Source: Streptomyces spinosus (GTDB lineage: Bacteria > Actinomycetota > Actinomycetes > Streptomycetales > Streptomycetaceae). Taken from it: DNA of 64,000 bases. Positions 9,103 through 17,096 of the stretch are shown here, one piece after another. The stretch spans positions 124,001-188,000 of the forward strand of contig NZ_JAINRC010000005.1 in NCBI RefSeq assembly GCF_020400655.1, given 5' to 3'. A program made the translations under genes and the position numbers. Under the pieces are notes generated by a model that saw only the letters and a list, made by a program, of their open reading frames with translations, did no database searches and was not told where the DNA came from. Each line of letters opens with the position of its first letter. The first letter of the stretch is position 1.

Positions 9103-10532
9103 GCGAGCTGGACGCCCCTCCGGCGGACGGGCCGGCCACCGGCCCGGCGCGCGAGCCGGACGGTGCCGACGTCGTCAGGGGCGGCGACACGCCGGGCCGG
9201 AGCGAGCCGGCCGGGGCGGACCGGCCGGGCATGCCGAGCGGAGCCGATCCGTGGGACACGCGGTCGGGGGAGTGGCTGGCGGACGCACCCGACGAGCGCT
9301 CCACGCGAGCCACGGGATCGCCGCTCGCCCCGGCCGGGCAGCCCTCTGCGTCATCATCTCCGCCCGGCTCCCGCGCCGCAGCGGACGCCGGGCCGGGGGA
9401 GGGCGGCCGACGGCGGTGGGCACCCGCGCCCCGCCGTGGCCCCGTCGACCCGGTGAAATCCCTGCTGCACCGGCACCGGGAACTGTGTGAACGGGCCGTG
9501 GATCCGCTGGAGATCGCCGCCGGACTGGAGGCGCACGGCCTCACCGACCGGACCGCCGCACGCTTCCGGCACCGTGACGTCTTCTCGCTCGCCGAAGAGC
9601 TGTACGCGCGCGTGCCGCGCACCGCCGAGCCGCGCCCCGAACCCGATTTCCTGCCGGCCCCGCGCGTCCGCGCCGGCTGGGTCCTGCTCGCCGTCCTGCC
9701 CGGAGCGCTCGGCGCGGCCACGGTGACCGGGCTGCGCCTCACCCAGGGACACCCCCGCCAGTCGGTGGCACTCGGTGGCCTCCTCGCCGTCGCCCTCGCC
9801 ACGCGCGCGGCACTGCGTCACGGCCCGCTCGCCGCCCCACCCGGCCCGCCCGCGTGGGCCACCACGATCGGCACGCGCGCGTGGACGATCTGGCTGCTCG
9901 GATACGCCCTCCTCGGCGACGGCCTCCTGCACGCCGTCCTGACGGGCGGCCCCGACACCGCGCCCACCGTGGCCCCGGACGGCGCCTGGCCCACGGCCAC
10001 CGCGCCCGTCCTGGCCCTCCTGCTGGCCTGCGCCCCGGCGGCCTGGTCCGCGCACCTCCTCGCCGCGGGCGCCCGTCGCAGGCTCGCCCGCAGCCGGGGC
10101 CTGGCGGAGTTCACAGCCGCCGCGAGACCCCTGCTGCTCGGCGTGCTCGCCGTGTTCCTGGGCGCCCTCGCCGCGCTGAACGCGCTGTGCGGCACCCTCC
10201 TGCACGCGCCCGCGTCCCCTCCGCAGGCACTCTCCCTGGGCGCCCTGCTCCTGCTCGCCCGCCTGCTCACCGTGCACCGCCACCGGCGCGCACCCGCCCT
10301 CGCGCTGGGCGCCGCCGTGGCCACGGAGGCGGCGGCCCTGGCGCTGCCACTCGTCGGCCGGCTGCCCGGCTGCGCCTTCCTGGCGACTCCCGTCGAGACC
10401 CTCGTCGGCGCCTGGGGCGAGGCCGCCGTACCGGCTCTCGCCTGCGGCACCGCGGCCCTGGCCCTGCTCTGGCACGCCGGCCGCACCCTCACCCAGGCCG
10501 CGGCCCACGCGCCGACGGGAGCCCCCGACTGA
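9099..10532 (+). CDS. Multi-pass membrane protein of the GT4/epimerase group
   Basis: A 477-residue protein that starts with about 110 disordered Pro/Gly/Asp-rich residues, then a soluble helical segment (SLLHRHRELCERAVDPLEIAAGL to AEELYARVPRTAEP). About eight hydrophobic, Ala/Leu-rich membrane segments follow from residue 185 to the C-terminus. Its ATG overlaps the GT4 stop (ATGA), so the two are probably made together, and a role at the membrane in exporting or anchoring the glycosyltransferase product is reasonable. I do not recognise a named family; it is not clearly PelG, which is a 12-helix polysaccharide transporter. Confidence 0.75.
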   Translation: MSELDAPPADGPATGPAREPDGADVVRGGDTPGRSEPAGADRPGMPSGADPWDTRSGEWLADAPDERSTRATGSPLAPAGQPSASSSPPGSRAAADAGPGEGGRRRWAPAPRRGPVDPVKSLLHRHRELCERAVDPLEIAAGLEAHGLTDRTAARFRHRDVFSLAEELYARVPRTAEPRPEPDFLPAPRVRAGWVLLAVLPGALGAATVTGLRLTQGHPRQSVALGGLLAVALATRAALRHGPLAAPPGPPAWATTIGTRAWTIWLLGYALLGDGLLHAVLTGGPDTAPTVAPDGAWPTATAPVLALLLACAPAAWSAHLLAAGARRRLARSRGLAEFTAAARPLLLGVLAVFLGALAALNALCGTLLHAPASPPQALSLGALLLLARLLTVHRHRRAPALALGAAVATEAAALALPLVGRLPGCAFLATPVETLVGAWGEAAVPALACGTAALALLWHAGRTLTQAAAHAPTGAPD

Positions 10533-10598
10533 ACCTTCCGCCACCGGCCCGACGCCCCGCCGGAGGCCATCGCATCACCCCCTGAAGGAGAACACCAG

Positions 10599-10721
10599 AT
10601 GACCACCTCCCGACCCGGAGCGCCCGGCACCCCCGGAACCACCGGAGCGCCCGGCGCAGCCGAAGGAGCCGTCGAGACGGCCGGTACCACCGGCGCGCAC
10701 ACCCCGGGAGCCGCCCGATGA
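10599..10721 (+). CDS. 40-aa Gly/Ala/Pro/Thr-rich small ORF
   Basis: This short ORF starts with ATG behind a strong ribosome binding site (AAGGAG, 8 nt upstream) and stops at a TGA that overlaps the ATG of the epimerase gene. The peptide is low-complexity (MTTSRPGAPGTPGTTGAPG...) with no hydrophobic segment. It may be a real small protein or mainly a translational coupling device for the epimerase, which has no good ribosome binding site of its own. No family recognised. Confidence 0.45.
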   Translation: MTTSRPGAPGTPGTTGAPGAAEGAVETAGTTGAHTPGAAR

Positions 10722-11677
10722 GGGTCCTGCTGATCGGAGCCAACGGATTCATCGGCCGCTTCGTCGCCGACCGTCTGCTCGCCGACCCGGCCGTCCAGCT
10801 CACCGCACTCGGCCGCGGCGACGACGCCGACGTCCGCTTCGACCTCGCCACGGGCAGTCCGGGCGCACTCACCCGCTTCCTCGACGCGGTCCACCCCGGA
10901 GTCGTCGTCAACTGCGCCGGCGCCACGCGCGGGGGCGCCCGCGACCTCACCCGGCACAACACGGTCGCCGTGGCCACCGTCTGCGAGGCGCTGCGGCGCA
11001 GCGGCTGCGGCGCCCGCCTGGTGCAGATCGGCTGCGGTTCCGAGTACGGCCCCAGCCAGCCCGGTTCCTCCACGGCCGAGGACGCCGTCCCCCGCCCCGG
11101 CGGCCCGTACGGCGTCAGCAAGCTCGCCGCGACCGAACTGGTCCTCGGCTCCGGACTCGACGCCGTCGTCCTGCGGGTCTTCTCACCGGCCGGCCCCGGC
11201 ACCCCGGCCGGCTCCCCGCTCGGCCGGCTCGCGGAGGCCATGCGCCGCGCCATGCAGTCCGGCGACGGCGAACTCAAGCTCGGCGGCCTCGGCGTCCAGC
11301 GCGACTTCATCGACGTCCGCGACGTGGCCCGGGCCGTGCACGCCGCCTCGCTCTCCGCCGCGCAGGGCGTGATCAACATCGGCTCCGGCCGCGCCGTCCG
11401 GCTCAGAGACGCCGCCGCCGTCCTCGCGCGCGTGGCCGGATACGGCGGCGCCCTGCACGAACTCGACGCGCCGCCCGGTCCCCTGCGCGGGGCCATCGGG
11501 CACCCCCGCGGCGACTCCGAGCACGCGGTCCCGGTGGCGTACCCGTACCCGGACGGCTGCGGCAGCTGGCAGCAGGCCGACGTGCGCACCGCACGCGACC
11601 GGCTCGGCTGGCGGCCCCGCATCAACCTCGAGGAATCCCTGGCCGACATCTGGATGGAGGCGGCGTGCCGCATCTGA
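10718..11677 (+). CDS. NAD-dependent epimerase/dehydratase (extended SDR)
   Basis: A 319-residue Rossmann-fold nucleotide-sugar enzyme. The dinucleotide motif GANGFIG is at residues 7-13, and the active-site Tyr-x3-Lys pair is Y131 and K135 (YGVSK). The later DFIDVRDVARAV segment and the C-terminal LGWRPRINLEESL are typical of sugar epimerases/dehydratases. It probably makes or interconverts the nucleotide sugar used by the GT4 enzyme of the same group. The exact reaction cannot be read from the sequence. Confidence 0.88.
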   Translation: MRVLLIGANGFIGRFVADRLLADPAVQLTALGRGDDADVRFDLATGSPGALTRFLDAVHPGVVVNCAGATRGGARDLTRHNTVAVATVCEALRRSGCGARLVQIGCGSEYGPSQPGSSTAEDAVPRPGGPYGVSKLAATELVLGSGLDAVVLRVFSPAGPGTPAGSPLGRLAEAMRRAMQSGDGELKLGGLGVQRDFIDVRDVARAVHAASLSAAQGVINIGSGRAVRLRDAAAVLARVAGYGGALHELDAPPGPLRGAIGHPRGDSEHAVPVAYPYPDGCGSWQQADVRTARDRLGWRPRINLEESLADIWMEAACRI

Positions 11678-12414
11678 CCAGCACCCCTGCGGGCACCACC
11701 GGCACCGGCCTGCGCACCGCCCTCGGCATCCCCGGCTACGCCCACCCGCTCGTCGCCCCGGCCCAGTGGGCGGAACTCGCCCGCCCCGGCACCCCGCTGG
11801 ACTGGGTGGTCCTCGACGTCGCCGCCGGCCCCGGCACCCGCCCCGACCCGCACTGCCTGGAAGCCGCGGGCCGGCTCCGCGACGCCGGCGTCCGTGTCCT
11901 CGGCCACCTGGACCTCACCTACGGCGCCCGCTCCTTCGGCGACCTGCTCTCCGACGCCCACCGCCACCTCGACTGGTACGGCGTCGACGGCTTCCTGCTG
12001 GACCGCTGCCCCACCGAGCGCACCGCGCTCCCCGAGGTGCGCCGCGCGATCACGACGCTCCGGGCGATCAGTGGCACCGCCCACATCGTCCTCGGCCACG
12101 GCCGCCATCCGCACCCCGGCTACGCCGAGAACGCCGACCAGCTCGTGACCTTCTCCGGCCCCTGGTCCGACTACCGCTGGTCGCAGGCGGCCGAATGGAC
12201 CGCCGACTACCCGCCCGACCGCTTCTGCCACTTCGTGCACGGTGTGCCCCGCGGCCACCTGGACGAGGCGCTCAGGATCGCCCGCTGGCAGGGGGCGGCC
12301 ACGATCTACTTCACGGACCGTACGGACAGGGACGGTCGCGTGGACCCCTGGGAGACCATGCCCGGCTACTGGGACGACATCGTCTCGCGACTCGGAACGG
12401 GTGTCTCGGAATGA
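11665..12414 (+). CDS. Spherulation-specific family 4 protein (glycosidase-like)
   Basis: A 249-residue protein beginning with GTG inside the 3' end of the epimerase gene (13-nt overlap). It matches the spherulin-4 family: LGIPGYAHPLVAPAQWAEL at the start, LDVAAGPGTRPDPH, LGHLDLTYGAR, WYGVDGFLLDRCPTE and a C-terminal VHGVPRGHL. Known: related TIM-barrel domains include the hydrolase domain of PelA, which cleaves amino-sugar polymers. No signal peptide is visible, so export would need another route. With the PelF-like enzyme and epimerase, it suggests a polysaccharide trimming or turnover role. The -35 of the next gene's promoter overlaps its stop codon. Confidence 0.82.
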   Translation: MPHLTSTPAGTTGTGLRTALGIPGYAHPLVAPAQWAELARPGTPLDWVVLDVAAGPGTRPDPHCLEAAGRLRDAGVRVLGHLDLTYGARSFGDLLSDAHRHLDWYGVDGFLLDRCPTERTALPEVRRAITTLRAISGTAHIVLGHGRHPHPGYAENADQLVTFSGPWSDYRWSQAAEWTADYPPDRFCHFVHGVPRGHLDEALRIARWQGAATIYFTDRTDRDGRVDPWETMPGYWDDIVSRLGTGVSE

Positions 12415-12433
12415 AGAAGGCCGTGGCAGTGTT
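12408..12433 (+). promoter_or_regulatory. Sigma-R type promoter of moeZ
   Basis: GGAAT (12408-12412), exactly 18 bp, then GTT (12431-12433): a perfect match to the sigma-R consensus GGAAT-N18-GTT. It overlaps the stop codon of the spherulin-4 gene and would give a leader of about 40 nt before the moeZ GTG. Known: moeB/moeZ is a reported sigma-R target in S. coelicolor. Confidence 0.85.
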
Positions 12434-12477
12434 ATGGAGAGAACAACTGTAGTGATCGACCGACCAACGGAGTCCCC

Positions 12478-13656
12478 GTGTCGTTGCCACCCCTGGTGGA
12501 GCCAGCTCCTGAGCTCACCGTAGACGAGGTTCGCAGGTACTCCCGCCACCTGATCATCCCCGACGTGGGCATGGACGGGCAGAAGCGGCTGAAGAACGCC
12601 AAGGTGCTCTGTGTGGGCGCCGGCGGCCTGGGCTCGCCGGCGCTGATGTACCTGGCCGCCGCGGGCGTCGGCACTCTCGGCATCGTGGAGTTCGACGAGG
12701 TCGACGAGTCGAACCTGCAGCGTCAGATCATCCACAGCCAGTCCGACATCGGCCGCTCCAAGGCCGAGTCGGCGCGCGACAGCGTCAAGGGCATCAACCC
12801 GTACGTGAACGTGATCCTTCACGAGGAGCGGCTCGAGGCCGACAACGTGATGGACATCTTCAGCCAGTACGACCTGATCGTCGACGGCACCGACAACTTC
12901 GCGACCCGCTACCTGGTCAACGACGCGTGCGTGCTGCTCAACAAGCCGTACGTGTGGGGCTCGATCTACCGCTTCGACGGTCAGGCCTCCGTGTTCTGGT
13001 CCGAGCACGGTCCCTGCTACCGCTGCCTCTACCCGGAGCCCCCGCCCCCCGGCATGGTCCCCTCCTGCGCCGAGGGCGGCGTCCTGGGCGTGCTGTGCGC
13101 GTCCATCGGCTCGATCCAGGTCACCGAGGCGATCAAGGTCCTCACCGGCACCGGTGAGCCGCTGGTCGGCCGGCTGATGATCTACGACGCCCTGGAGATG
13201 CAGTACCGCCAGGTCAAGGTCCGCAAGGACCCCGACTGCGCGGTCTGCGGCGAGAACCCGACGGTCACCGAGCTCATCGACTACGAGGCCTTCTGCGGCG
13301 TCGTCTCCGAGGAGGCCCAGGCGGCGGCGGCCGACTCCACGATCACTCCGAAGCAGCTCAAGGAGTGGATCGACGACGGTGAGAACATCGAGATCATCGA
13401 CGTCCGTGAGCCGAACGAGTACGAGATCGTCTCCATCCCGGGCGCCAAGCTGATCCCGAAGAACGAGTTCCTCATGGGCACCGCTCTGGAGGGCCTCCCG
13501 CAGGACAAGAAGATCGTCCTGCACTGCAAGACGGGTGTCCGCAGTGCGGAAGTCCTCGCGGTCCTGAAGTCCGCGGGCTTCTCCGACGCGGTCCACGTCG
13601 GCGGCGGCGTCATCGGCTGGGTCAACCAGATCGAGCCGGAGAAGCCGGTCTACTGA
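12478..13656 (+). CDS. moeZ: Adenylyltransferase/sulfurtransferase MoeZ (MoeB-rhodanese fusion)
   Basis: The 392-residue protein joins an E1-like ThiF/MoeB domain (about 1-270) to a rhodanese domain (about 290-390). The nucleotide-binding loop is GAGGLGS (47-53), zinc ligands are in CYRCLYPE and CAVCGENP, and the rhodanese active-site Cys is C350 in HCKTGVRS. Known role: it adenylates the C-terminus of ubiquitin-like sulfur carriers (MoaD, ThiS, CysO) and transfers sulfur to form thiocarboxylates for molybdopterin, thiamine and cysteine synthesis. Sigma-R control fits a need for sulfur carriers under thiol stress. moaE lies 32 kb downstream in this window. Confidence 0.95.
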   Translation: MSLPPLVEPAPELTVDEVRRYSRHLIIPDVGMDGQKRLKNAKVLCVGAGGLGSPALMYLAAAGVGTLGIVEFDEVDESNLQRQIIHSQSDIGRSKAESARDSVKGINPYVNVILHEERLEADNVMDIFSQYDLIVDGTDNFATRYLVNDACVLLNKPYVWGSIYRFDGQASVFWSEHGPCYRCLYPEPPPPGMVPSCAEGGVLGVLCASIGSIQVTEAIKVLTGTGEPLVGRLMIYDALEMQYRQVKVRKDPDCAVCGENPTVTELIDYEAFCGVVSEEAQAAAADSTITPKQLKEWIDDGENIEIIDVREPNEYEIVSIPGAKLIPKNEFLMGTALEGLPQDKKIVLHCKTGVRSAEVLAVLKSAGFSDAVHVGGGVIGWVNQIEPEKPVY

Positions 13657-13679
13657 TCCGGTGATCCGGTGAGCATGGT

Positions 13680-13714
13680 GGGGGCTTCGGGTGCGTACGG
13701 CGCCCGGAGCCCCC
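13680..13714. terminator. Hairpin between convergent moeZ and peptidase genes
   Basis: GGGGGCT (13680-13686) pairs with AGCCCCC (13708-13714), with further CGGG/CCCG pairing inside. It lies between convergent genes and probably ends moeZ transcription, perhaps serving both strands. Confidence 0.55.
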
Positions 13715-13769
13715 GTTCGTGTCAGGAGCAGACCTTGCGCCCCCGTTCCCGTCAGGAACAGACCTTGCC
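13711..13769. repeat. 30-bp tandem duplication of a gene's 3' end
   Basis: Two adjacent copies of about 29-30 bp (starting at 13711 and 13741), differing at only a few positions, both contain the complement of the last codons and stop of the peptidase gene (KVCS-stop). Only the right-hand copy is in frame; the left-hand copy lies just past the stop codon. Confidence 0.75.
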
Positions 13770-15317
13770 GTCCTTCGGCACCGTCCCGTTCAGCAGGTAG
13801 GCGTCCACCGTGGAGTCGACGCAGTCGCTCCCGTTGCCGTACGCCCCATGTCCCTCGCCCTTCCAGGTGAGTTCGACGCCCACGCCCCGGCCCAGTTCGT
13901 CGGCCATCCTGCGGGCGCCCTCGTACGGGGTGGCCGGGTCGCCGGTGTTGCCGACCAGCAGGATCGGCGCCGCGCCCGGTGCGCTGACCTCCGGAGTGTC
14001 GTACTGGCCCGGCACCGGCCAGTCGTGGCACCAGCCCGCCGTGTCCCAGCCGAGGAAGTCCCCGAAGACCGGCGATATCCGCCTGAACTCCGCGAGCCGC
14101 CGCTTCGTCTGGGCGAGCGTGGGCCGCTGCCTGTCGTCCAGGCACGATATGACCCGCTGGGAGTGCGTCGTCGTGCCGTAGCGCCCCGAGGCGTCCCGGT
14201 CGTTGTACTCGTCGGCGAGCGCCAGCAGCCCCGAACCGTCCCCCCGCTCCGCCGACTTCAGGGCGTCGGTCAGCCTCGGCCACGTCGACTCGCTGTACAG
14301 CGGCAGGATGATCCCGGTGGTCGCGAGCGACTGGGTGAGCTTCCGGCCGGAGGACGTCGGCAGCGGTTCGGCGTCGATCCGCGCCAGCAGGCCGGCCACC
14401 TTACGGGAGCCCTGTGCGGGGTCCTGGCCGGTGGACCTGAGGTAGTCGTCCAGGGCCCGTTGGAAGCCGCGCGCCTGGTTCTCGGCGTGGCCCACCGTGT
14501 CCGCGGCCGGGTCGACCACCGCGTCGAGGACCAGCCTGCCCACCCGCTGCGGGAACAGGTGGGCGTAGACACCGCCGAGTTCGGTGCCGTAGGAGATGCC
14601 GAAGTAGTGCAGTCGGTCGTCGCCGAGGACCTGGCGCATCAGGTCCATGTCGCGGGCGGTGTCGGTGGTGGACACGTGGGCCAGCAGTGGGCCGGCGGCC
14701 TTCCGGCAGCCCTTGCCGAAGTCGGTGGCGTCCTGGAGGTACGCCTTCTCCTCGGCCGGGGTGTCCGGTGTGGCGTCCACGGACTCGGCGGCCTGGATCT
14801 CCCGGTCGCCGCGGCAGCGGACGCCCTCGCTCGCGCCGACCCCTCGGGGGTCCCAGCTCACCAGGTCGTAGCGCTCGCGGAGGGAGGAGACGGAGGGCTC
14901 GAAGTACGGCATCGTCGACACGCCGGAGCCGCCCGGGCCGCCGAAGTTGAACAGCAGCGAGCCGATGCGGTCGCCGCCGGTCGCCCGTGCGCGGACGAGG
15001 GCGAGCCCGATCGTCCTGCCGTCCGGCCGGGACCAGTCCAGCGGCACCTTGAGCGTCGCGCACCGCCAGGCGTCGCCCGGCGGGGACGAGGTGCCGGTGG
15101 CCTCGCAGCGGTGCCAGTCGAGCCGCTGGGAGGTGAGGGAGGCCGGGAGGACCGCCGGCGTCGGCGCGGTGGCGGAGCGCGACGGCGACGGGGCAGCCGA
15201 GCCCGCCGCCTTGCCCTCGTCCCTGTTCCCGCCCCCGCCGGACGAACCCCCGCACCCGGCCAGCAGCAGCCCTGCCGCCAGCGCGGCCGTCCACCGCAGG
15301 AATCGCATCATGCGCAC
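13752..15317 (-). CDS. Secreted alpha/beta-hydrolase peptidase, TAP family lipoprotein
   Basis: A 521-residue lipoprotein of the tripeptidyl-aminopeptidase-like family (SlpD/SlpE type). The signal peptide MRMMRFLRWTAALAAGLLLAGC ends in lipobox LAGC, followed by a Gly/Ser linker. Catalytic nucleophile Ser242 lies in GISYGTELGG; the acid is in GNTGDPATPYEGAR and the His in GEGHGAYGNGSDC, all in the expected order. It should cleave N-terminal peptides or act as a cell-bound peptidase outside the membrane. It is a close paralog of the adjacent gene upstream, so the pair arose by tandem duplication. Confidence 0.9.
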   Translation of the reverse strand: MRMMRFLRWTAALAAGLLLAGCGGSSGGGGNRDEGKAAGSAAPSPSRSATAPTPAVLPASLTSQRLDWHRCEATGTSSPPGDAWRCATLKVPLDWSRPDGRTIGLALVRARATGGDRIGSLLFNFGGPGGSGVSTMPYFEPSVSSLRERYDLVSWDPRGVGASEGVRCRGDREIQAAESVDATPDTPAEEKAYLQDATDFGKGCRKAAGPLLAHVSTTDTARDMDLMRQVLGDDRLHYFGISYGTELGGVYAHLFPQRVGRLVLDAVVDPAADTVGHAENQARGFQRALDDYLRSTGQDPAQGSRKVAGLLARIDAEPLPTSSGRKLTQSLATTGIILPLYSESTWPRLTDALKSAERGDGSGLLALADEYNDRDASGRYGTTTHSQRVISCLDDRQRPTLAQTKRRLAEFRRISPVFGDFLGWDTAGWCHDWPVPGQYDTPEVSAPGAAPILLVGNTGDPATPYEGARRMADELGRGVGVELTWKGEGHGAYGNGSDCVDSTVDAYLLNGTVPKDGKVCS

Positions 15318-15397
15318 CCCCCTGACAGGCCCGCCGCATCGTGCCGCGCCGGGCGTTCACGCCATCGTAGGCGCTCCGGGCCCGGCCTGCGGCGGCC

Positions 15398-15406
15398 TGT
15401 GGATAA
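15398..15406 (-). promoter_or_regulatory. Isolated DnaA box
   Basis: TGTGGATAA is the complement of the perfect DnaA box TTATCCACA. It lies in the intergenic region between the two peptidase genes. A single box cannot mark an origin. Confidence 0.4.
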
Positions 15407-15455
15407 CCCTCTGACCTGCGGATTTGCCTGCGTAGCAGTGGTTGCCGGGGGTCCG

Positions 15456-17000
15456 TCAGGAGCAGACCGTGTTGGCCTTCGGCTTCCTTCCGTCCAGCAG
15501 GTAGCCGTTCACCGCGCTCTGCACGCACTTGTTCTTGCTGTCGTACGCGCCGTGCCCCTGGCCCTTGTACGTCAGCTCGACGCCGACGCCCTTGCCGAGT
15601 GCGTCCACCATCTTCCGCGCGCCCTCGTACGGGGTGGCCGGGTCGCCGGTGTTGCCGATGACGAGGATGGGCGCCGACCCCGGGGCGCTGACGTCGGGGT
15701 GGTAGGCCGCGCCCGGCACCGCCCAGTCCGTGCAGCTGACCATGCCCCAGGCCAGGAAGTCGCCGAACAGCGGGGAGGCGGCGCGGAACTCCGGCAGTTT
15801 CCGCCGGACGTCGTCCGCGGTGTACCGGGGTTTCTCGTCGGAGCAGTTGATGGCGGTGTTCGCCGCGGTGAGGTTGCTGTACTCGCCGTTCTCGTTGCGG
15901 CCGTTCATCGAGTCGGAGAGCAGCATGAGGATCTTGCCGTCGCCGTCGTAGGCCTGCTCCAGACCCTCGGTGAGGTACAGCCAGAAGTCCTTCGAGTACA
16001 GGGACTGGGCGATGCCGTTGGTGGCGGCCGTCTGCGTCAGCTGACGCGGGAAGATGCCGGGGATCGGCTTCTTCTCCAGGTCGGCGAGGAGCTTCGCGAT
16101 GCGGTCCTTCACCTCCTGCTCGGTGCTGCCGATCGGGCACTCCTCGGTCTTCGAGGTGCAGTCCCTGGCGAAGTTGTCGAGCGCCAGCTGGAAGCCCCTG
16201 GCCTGCCCGAGCGCGCCCTCCTCCGGGGTCTGCGTGGGGTCCACGACCGCGTCCAGGACGGCCCGGCCGACGTGCTTGGGGAACAGGTGGGCGTAGACAC
16301 CGCCGAGCTCGGTGCCGTAGGAGATGCCGAAGTAGTGCAGCTTGTCGTCGCCCAGCACCTGACGCATCAGGTCCATGTCGCGGGCCGCGTCCGTGGTGCG
16401 CACATGCGGCAGGATCTCTCGCGAGTTCTTCTCACAGGCCGCGTTGAACTGCTTGGTGCGGTTCACGAGCTGGACCTGCTCGGCGTGGTCATCCGGGGTC
16501 GCGTCCTGCTGGAAGTACTCGTCCAGCTGCGCGTCGCTCTCGCACTCCACCGGTGCGCTGCGGCCGACCCCGCGCGGGTCGAAGCTGACCAGGTCGTAGC
16601 GGGTGCGCAGGGCCGCGTAGTCCGCGCCGAACGCGGGCAGCGTGGTCACGCCGCTGCCGCCCGGGCCGCCGAAGTTGAACACGAGCGAGCCGATGCGCGC
16701 GCTCGCGGGCCCGCTGGCCCGGGCGCGGATCAGGGCGATGCCGATCGTGTCGCCCTTCGGCCTGCTCCAGTCCAGCGGCGCCCTCATGGTCGCGCACTGC
16801 CACTCCCCGCCGTTCGGCAGCGGCGAGGGAGGGCTGCCGCCGCCCTCCGCCTCGGAAGGGGCCGGGCAGGACTTCCAGTCCAGCTTCTGCGCCGTGAGGT
16901 CCCCGCCCTTGCCGCTGCCTCCGCATCCGGCCAGTACGGCGGAGAGCAGCACAGCGGTCGTGGTCAGCGCGGCGGCGCGCAGCCGGAACGGGTTCGCCAT
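15456..17000 (-). CDS. Secreted alpha/beta-hydrolase peptidase, TAP family lipoprotein (paralog)
   Basis: A 514-residue paralog of the downstream gene with the same architecture: signal peptide ending LAGC, TAP-type hydrolase core, nucleophile Ser227 in GISYGTELGG, acid loop GNTGDPATPYEGARK, His motif GQGHGAYDSKNKC and C-terminal NTVCS. The conserved Cys pair near the C-terminus suggests a disulfide. Divergence from its neighbour is greatest in the lid region (after DLEKKPIPGIFPRQL). The two genes are separated by about 140 bp, so they may form a single transcript or have separate promoters. Confidence 0.9.
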   Translation of the reverse strand: MANPFRLRAAALTTTAVLLSAVLAGCGGSGKGGDLTAQKLDWKSCPAPSEAEGGGSPPSPLPNGGEWQCATMRAPLDWSRPKGDTIGIALIRARASGPASARIGSLVFNFGGPGGSGVTTLPAFGADYAALRTRYDLVSFDPRGVGRSAPVECESDAQLDEYFQQDATPDDHAEQVQLVNRTKQFNAACEKNSREILPHVRTTDAARDMDLMRQVLGDDKLHYFGISYGTELGGVYAHLFPKHVGRAVLDAVVDPTQTPEEGALGQARGFQLALDNFARDCTSKTEECPIGSTEQEVKDRIAKLLADLEKKPIPGIFPRQLTQTAATNGIAQSLYSKDFWLYLTEGLEQAYDGDGKILMLLSDSMNGRNENGEYSNLTAANTAINCSDEKPRYTADDVRRKLPEFRAASPLFGDFLAWGMVSCTDWAVPGAAYHPDVSAPGSAPILVIGNTGDPATPYEGARKMVDALGKGVGVELTYKGQGHGAYDSKNKCVQSAVNGYLLDGRKPKANTVCS

Positions 17001-17096
17001 ACCCCCATCGTGGGGGCGCGCCCGCCGGGGCGCGCGGGACGCGAGCCGTAAGAGGTACCCGCCGGCGGGGCCGGAACCGCACCGGGCAAGCCCCCT

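Noticed and set aside
10489..14283. 1264-codon open frame on the minus strand
   Set aside because: It is antisense to four well-supported genes, has no domain and consists of Arg/Gly/Ala/Asp-rich sequence. It is a product of the GC-rich codon usage.
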